From: JAAYLC01 sp964636665
GTDB lineage: Bacteria; Bacteroidota; Bacteroidia; Flavobacteriales; Flavobacteriaceae
Direction of reading: 5' to 3'
Length of the DNA: 64,000 bases
Assembly (NCBI GenBank): GCA_964636665.1
Contig: CAZWVT010000002.1
Location: forward strand, 20,445 to 84,444
Position 1 is the stretch's first letter, and each line of letters starts with the position of its first letter. Of the stretch, positions 60,895 through 64,000 are shown in pieces. The notes under the pieces are model-generated. The model ran no database searches, was not told the DNA's origin, and saw nothing but the letters and a program-made list of their open reading frames with translations. Position numbers and translations under genes: made by a program.

Positions 60895-61338
60895 TTATTC
60901 TTGAATATTAAAAACACGTTCGGCAGCATCTGAAAACGCTGATACAAATTGAAGTTTGTCTGCTCCGTAATTTAATTTTTCTGAAAGCATCATCATCTTT
61001 GCCCTACTTTGGTTTAGTGCTTCCAATGCTTCTTTTTCATCAGCAGTTATTTGAGACTGAGACAGCACAAATACGCCTATTCCTACAAAAATTGCTGCTG
61101 CAATCGATATTGTTTTACTGTTTATAAATTTTACTTTTTTCTCTTCCGGAAGTGTTATTTTTTTGTCTAACACATCTTGTCTCGCCATTGAGAATCCCAT
61201 AAACAAAGGTTGATAGGATTTCAATTCTTCTGAAACATCCGGCTGATTAAAATAGTCTTCCAGTAATTTTTCTTCTTCTAAAGTCGTTCTACCTTCAAAA
61301 TAATTGTCAAGTAGCTTTTTAATTTTAACTGACTCCAT
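60895..61338 (-). CDS. membrane-anchored regulator-like protein behind the ECF sigma factor
   Basis: 147 residues: a helical N-terminal part (L-L-D-N-Y-F-E-G-R-T-T-L-E-E-E-K-L-L, ~1-60), a short hydrophobic helix (S-I-A-A-A-I-F-V-G-I-G-V-F-V-L) at ~78-92 and a helical tail. Such proteins next to ECF factors are often anti-sigma factors, with the N-terminus in the cytosol. It overlaps the sigma gene by 14 bp, consistent with coupled synthesis. It lacks a zinc-binding H-x-x-x-C-x-x-C, so it is not a ZAS-type anti-sigma. Confidence 0.7.
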   Translation of the reverse strand: MESVKIKKLLDNYFEGRTTLEEEKLLEDYFNQPDVSEELKSYQPLFMGFSMARQDVLDKKITLPEEKKVKFINSKTISIAAAIFVGIGVFVLSQSQITADEKEALEALNQSRAKMMMLSEKLNYGADKLQFVSAFSDAAERVFNIQE

Positions 61339-61831
61339 AATTGTAATTTTTTATCATTTCATCCCGAACTGCTTTTCTTGCTCTTGACAATGCTACGCGA
61401 ATTGCAGTTTCATTACTCTCCAACATTTCTGCAATTTCACTAAACTCATACTGTTCAATATCTCTTAATTGCAATACAATCCGTTGTTGGGTCGGTAAAC
61501 TTTCCATAATTTTCAAAACCAGTGAAACTCCTTCTCTTGCTTCTATGTTACGCTCGATTGACTCTTTCGCTTCATAATTGCTGTGTACAATTTTTAAATT
61601 TCCTGCTTGCTTTGATTTCAACCTGTCAAGACAATAATTTTTAGTTATTGTTACCGCAAAAGCTTCCGGACTTCTATAGTTTTTCAAATTTTCTTTCGTA
61701 TTCCAAAGTCGTATATAAACTTCCTGAACAGCGTCTTCAGCTTCATCAGCGGACACAAGTATCCGTTTGGCGATTCTGTACAGCTTATCCTTAAAAGGCA
61801 TTACCGTATTTACAAACTCTGTCTTTTCCAT
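61325..61831 (-). CDS. ECF-type RNA polymerase sigma factor
   Basis: 168 residues. Region 2: Y-R-I-A-K-R-I-L-V-S-A-D-E-A-E-D-A-V-Q-E-V-Y-I-R-L-W; region 4: L-P-T-Q-Q-R-I-V-L-Q-L-R-D-I-E-Q-Y-E-F-S-E-I-A-E-M-L. It starts a four-gene unit with a probable anti-sigma and two DUF4252 genes, so it likely controls its own unit in response to an envelope signal. Divergent from the S41 peptidase gene, so the 146-bp gap likely holds both promoters. Confidence 0.92.
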   Translation of the reverse strand: MEKTEFVNTVMPFKDKLYRIAKRILVSADEAEDAVQEVYIRLWNTKENLKNYRSPEAFAVTITKNYCLDRLKSKQAGNLKIVHSNYEAKESIERNIEAREGVSLVLKIMESLPTQQRIVLQLRDIEQYEFSEIAEMLESNETAIRVALSRARKAVRDEMIKNYNYGVS

Positions 61832-61977
61832 GAAACTCGCAACTTTGGAGATGCTTCTATTTAGTGGACGAATAATCTATCGTTTTGTTACTCTTTTTGA
61901 AAAACAAATTTAACCGATGTGTTAGTTTTCGAAAGTATGCTTAATTTTACGTGTTATTTTCTTTCAAAATTACAATT

Positions 61978-63378
61978 ATGAAACTCAAAAATATCGTGCT
62001 TCTGGCTTTATGTGTCGTATTTTTCAATTCTTGTTTTGAAGATATGGACGATAAACTTCACGTAGGATCTACTTTAGATATACAAGATTTTATCTACCGC
62101 GGATTAAATTATTTTTATTTATACAAATCAGATACGCCCGAATTGGCTAATGATTATTTTGCCAATCCTCAGGAAAAAGAACAGTTTTTAGGAAATTATT
62201 CCTCGCCCGAGGCTCTTTTTGATTATTTATTGTCTCCTCAAGATCGTTTCAGCCGTTTGTTTAGCGATTATGTGGCGATAGAAAATTCCTTGTCCGGCGT
62301 CAATATGAGCAACGGAATGGAATTTGGTTTGGTTTATTATCCCGACAACAGCGGCAATGTTTTTGGATATGTACGCTACATTCTCCCAAACAGTTCTGCA
62401 AGTCAGACGGAATTAAAACGCGGCGCTATTTTTACGCAAATAGACGGCATCCAAATAACCGAATCGAATTATCAGCAATTGCTGGCAGCTGATTCTTACA
62501 CCATCAGTTTGGCGGATTACGACGGCACAAACTTTACGCTAACCGGAGAAACCATTGAATTAACAAAAGAAGAATACGATGAAAATCCTGTCTATTTGTC
62601 GCGGATTTTTGAAATTGGCGGAAAAAAAGTCGGTTATATTATGTACACTGCTTTTACGCGCAGATATGACGCGGAATTAAACAACGCTTTCGGACAGTTC
62701 CAATCAGCCGGAATTACCGATTTGATTTTGGATTTAAGATATAACGGCGGCGGATCGGTAGAAACTGCTACCGATTTGGCAAGCATGATAACCGGTCAAT
62801 TTACCGGAGAAGTTTTCTACAAAGAATTTTGGAACGATGACAGACAACCCGATTACGGCGGCGAAGGTTATTTTGATAACAACATCAGCACAGGCGCAGC
62901 GATAAATAGTTTGAATTTGAATCAAGTTTATGTGCTAACGACTTCCGGCACAGCTTCAGCAAGTGAATTGGTTATTAACGGCTTGAATCCATATATAGAT
63001 GTAGTACAAATAGGCGATAATACCACGGGAAAATTTCAAGCATCCTTTTTGATGTACGATGCGCCGGAACCTTATTTTTCCAGACAACAAGCATCTCCAT
63101 TACACACCTATGTAATGCTTCCTTTGGTTTTTAAAACCGCAAACAAAAACGGGGTAACAGATTTTACCGAAGGTCTTTTACCGGACATTTATCAACGCGA
63201 AAATTATTTTGATTTAGGAGCATTAGGAAGTCCCGATGAACCGCTTACAGCTACAGCACTCGCAATGATAGGCGTAAGCACAAAACCACAACAAAAAACT
63301 TTTCAAGAGTTCGAACAACTTTCAGGAAGCAATGAAATCCAACCACTATTTGGAACTATGATTATTAATGCTGAATAA
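61978..63378 (+). CDS. S41-family peptidase lipoprotein
   Basis: 466 residues from the ATG at 61978 (M-K-L-K-N-I-V-L-L), 27 bp inside the longest frame; lipobox V-F-F-N-S-C (Cys17). PDZ-like region (~110-190; G-L-V-Y-Y and R-G-A-I-F-T-Q-I-D-G), then a S41 core: L-I-L-D-L-R-Y-N-G-G-G and catalytic Ser in T-S-G-T-A-S-A-S-E. The usual tail Lys pair is not clear from the sequence, so activity is likely but not certain. It may trim exported or outer-membrane proteins. Confidence 0.88.
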   Translation: MKLKNIVLLALCVVFFNSCFEDMDDKLHVGSTLDIQDFIYRGLNYFYLYKSDTPELANDYFANPQEKEQFLGNYSSPEALFDYLLSPQDRFSRLFSDYVAIENSLSGVNMSNGMEFGLVYYPDNSGNVFGYVRYILPNSSASQTELKRGAIFTQIDGIQITESNYQQLLAADSYTISLADYDGTNFTLTGETIELTKEEYDENPVYLSRIFEIGGKKVGYIMYTAFTRRYDAELNNAFGQFQSAGITDLILDLRYNGGGSVETATDLASMITGQFTGEVFYKEFWNDDRQPDYGGEGYFDNNISTGAAINSLNLNQVYVLTTSGTASASELVINGLNPYIDVVQIGDNTTGKFQASFLMYDAPEPYFSRQQASPLHTYVMLPLVFKTANKNGVTDFTEGLLPDIYQRENYFDLGALGSPDEPLTATALAMIGVSTKPQQKTFQEFEQLSGSNEIQPLFGTMIINAE

Positions 63379-64000
63379 GAAAAAATTCCATCAAAACGAA
63401 GACGGTTTATAGAGTCTTGTTGGTCTGCTTGGGTTTTTTTCGCTACATTAAACTTCGTTATTCAACTATAATACCGTTTCGTATTTTGTATATATAAGTA
63501 AATGATATAGACCAATGTTTTTATTTAAAAAACCTCAAAACAATTGTTCTTATTCAGCGATGCACCGGCAAAAAATTTATTTAACAACTTTAATCAAAAT
63601 CGCATATTTTTTAACAATTCAATGCCTTTTATTCCTAATAAAGTTTTGAATTTTCGACTTCAAAAAAGAGAGAAAACCGGCTTTAAAATTCTCTTGTTTT
63701 TTGGTTCAATATATAGGTGTATTTTGAGCAAAAAAAAGTGCTATATATAAGGAAGAAAAATTTTGTCCGTAGAGAATGAAAATTTCATACGTAAGAAATC
63801 TTCATTTCATACGGTTGAAATTCATGTTTCTTACGGTTGAAATTTTTGCTTTTTTAACACCGCCCTCAAAGCCTTTAACCACGCGGGTTTGCGAGGCTTG
63901 CGAAAAACGTCGAAACGACTGAAAAATCGCTCTCTTATATTAAAGCAACGCAGTCACCTTTTTGATGATTTTTTGAATCGATTTTCAAGTGAATTTTCGA
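63379..64000. other. right-end stretch without a supported gene
   Basis: No convincing coding frame. A 68-aa frame at 63544..63750 has no start context or recognisable composition. The region contains three ~22-bp repeats (63783..63848) and a weak inverted repeat (AAGCCT 63869..63874 with AGGCTT 63894..63899). Confidence 0.5.
63783..63848. repeat. three tandem 22-bp repeats with inverted-repeat units
   Basis: Units start at 63783, 63805 and 63827, each TTTC(A/T)TACG...GAAAT followed by a short spacer. TTTC and GAAA inside a unit are complementary. The spacing is exactly 22 bp in both steps. Too short and few for a CRISPR array; may be protein-binding sites or the edge of a larger repeat. Confidence 0.6.

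Noticed and set aside
63544..63750. 68-aa open frame at the right end
   Set aside because: AT-rich, no conserved pattern, no upstream promoter; likely chance.
63783..63848. CRISPR array
   Set aside because: Only three 22-bp units without unique spacers of constant size and no cas gene.
63869..63899. AAGCCT/AGGCTT inverted repeat as attachment site
   Set aside because: Only 6 bp, large loop, no integrase in the window.

Overview
The window is a gene-dense, AT-rich stretch of a Flavobacteriales (Bacteroidota) chromosome. The evidence is the gene set (OstA-like LPS-transport protein, tandem DUF368, DUF349, GldI, DUF4625, DUF4252, fused CcoNO, mevalonate-pathway decarboxylase) and the promoters, which carry the Bacteroidota -7 box TAnnTTTG instead of a -10 TATAAT. 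No tRNA, rRNA, CRISPR array, insertion sequence or prophage was found. A run of exactly 100 N (60786..60885) marks a scaffold join, so this is a draft assembly.

Layout. 1-11.7 kb: housekeeping and envelope genes (truncated OstA-like gene, class III aminotransferase, TPR protein, two tandem DUF368/PopT-type undecaprenyl-phosphate transporters, aroE, DUF349 protein, mazG, an SDR, 3-methyladenine glycosylase), then the SRP RNA gene on the minus strand. 11.9-15.5 kb: glutaminyl cyclase lipoprotein, a beta-helix-like lipoprotein and menB. 15.8-33.5 kb: a respiration and nitrogen-oxide block. It holds nirK (copper nitrite reductase with a C-terminal cytochrome c domain), a NirV-like SUMF1 protein and a SCO protein on the plus strand. 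On the minus strand lie a complete cbb3 oxidase set (ccoI, ccoS, ccoNO, ccoQ, ccoP, ccoG, ccoH, a SafE-like protein and an unlisted 54-residue membrane protein), a polytopic heme-copper-like protein, the iron-sulfur repair protein Ric, an SDR, an AhpD-like protein, two Rrf2 regulators and an acetyl-CoA hydrolase/transferase. 33.7-38.6 kb: ndk, nrnA, gldI, a cyclophilin-FKBP fusion lipoprotein and pepD. 38.9-42.8 kb: a probable metal-uptake operon (Cys/His-rich exported protein, two DUF4625 lipoproteins, TonB-dependent receptor). 42.9-64 kb: kdsA, mvaD, alaS, M23 peptidase, MerR, LemA and two TPM-domain proteins, mdh, an OmpA protein, a sigma factor followed by an unlisted 50-residue ORF, uvrA, a DUF4168 protein, purB, an ECF sigma cassette with two DUF4252 proteins, an S41 peptidase, and a gene-free right end with three 22-bp repeats.

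The most informative result is regulatory. Four separate minus-strand units (ccoS-ccoNOQPGH, ccoI, ric and the acetyl-CoA hydrolase gene) each carry a Crp/Fnr-type TGA-N6-TCA box whose centre lies exactly 33 bp upstream of the centre of a -7 element ending in TTTG. That is about -41.5, the class II activator position. nirK has a different perfect palindrome (AACTT-N7-AAGTT) at nearly the same position. The two rrf2 genes each have a palindrome overlapping their own -7 box, and ric has a second palindrome covering its -7 box. Together these suggest one low-oxygen/NO-responsive circuit joining the cbb3 oxidase, its copper pump, Fe-S repair and acetyl-CoA metabolism. The regulator that reads the TGA-N6-TCA box is not in the window.
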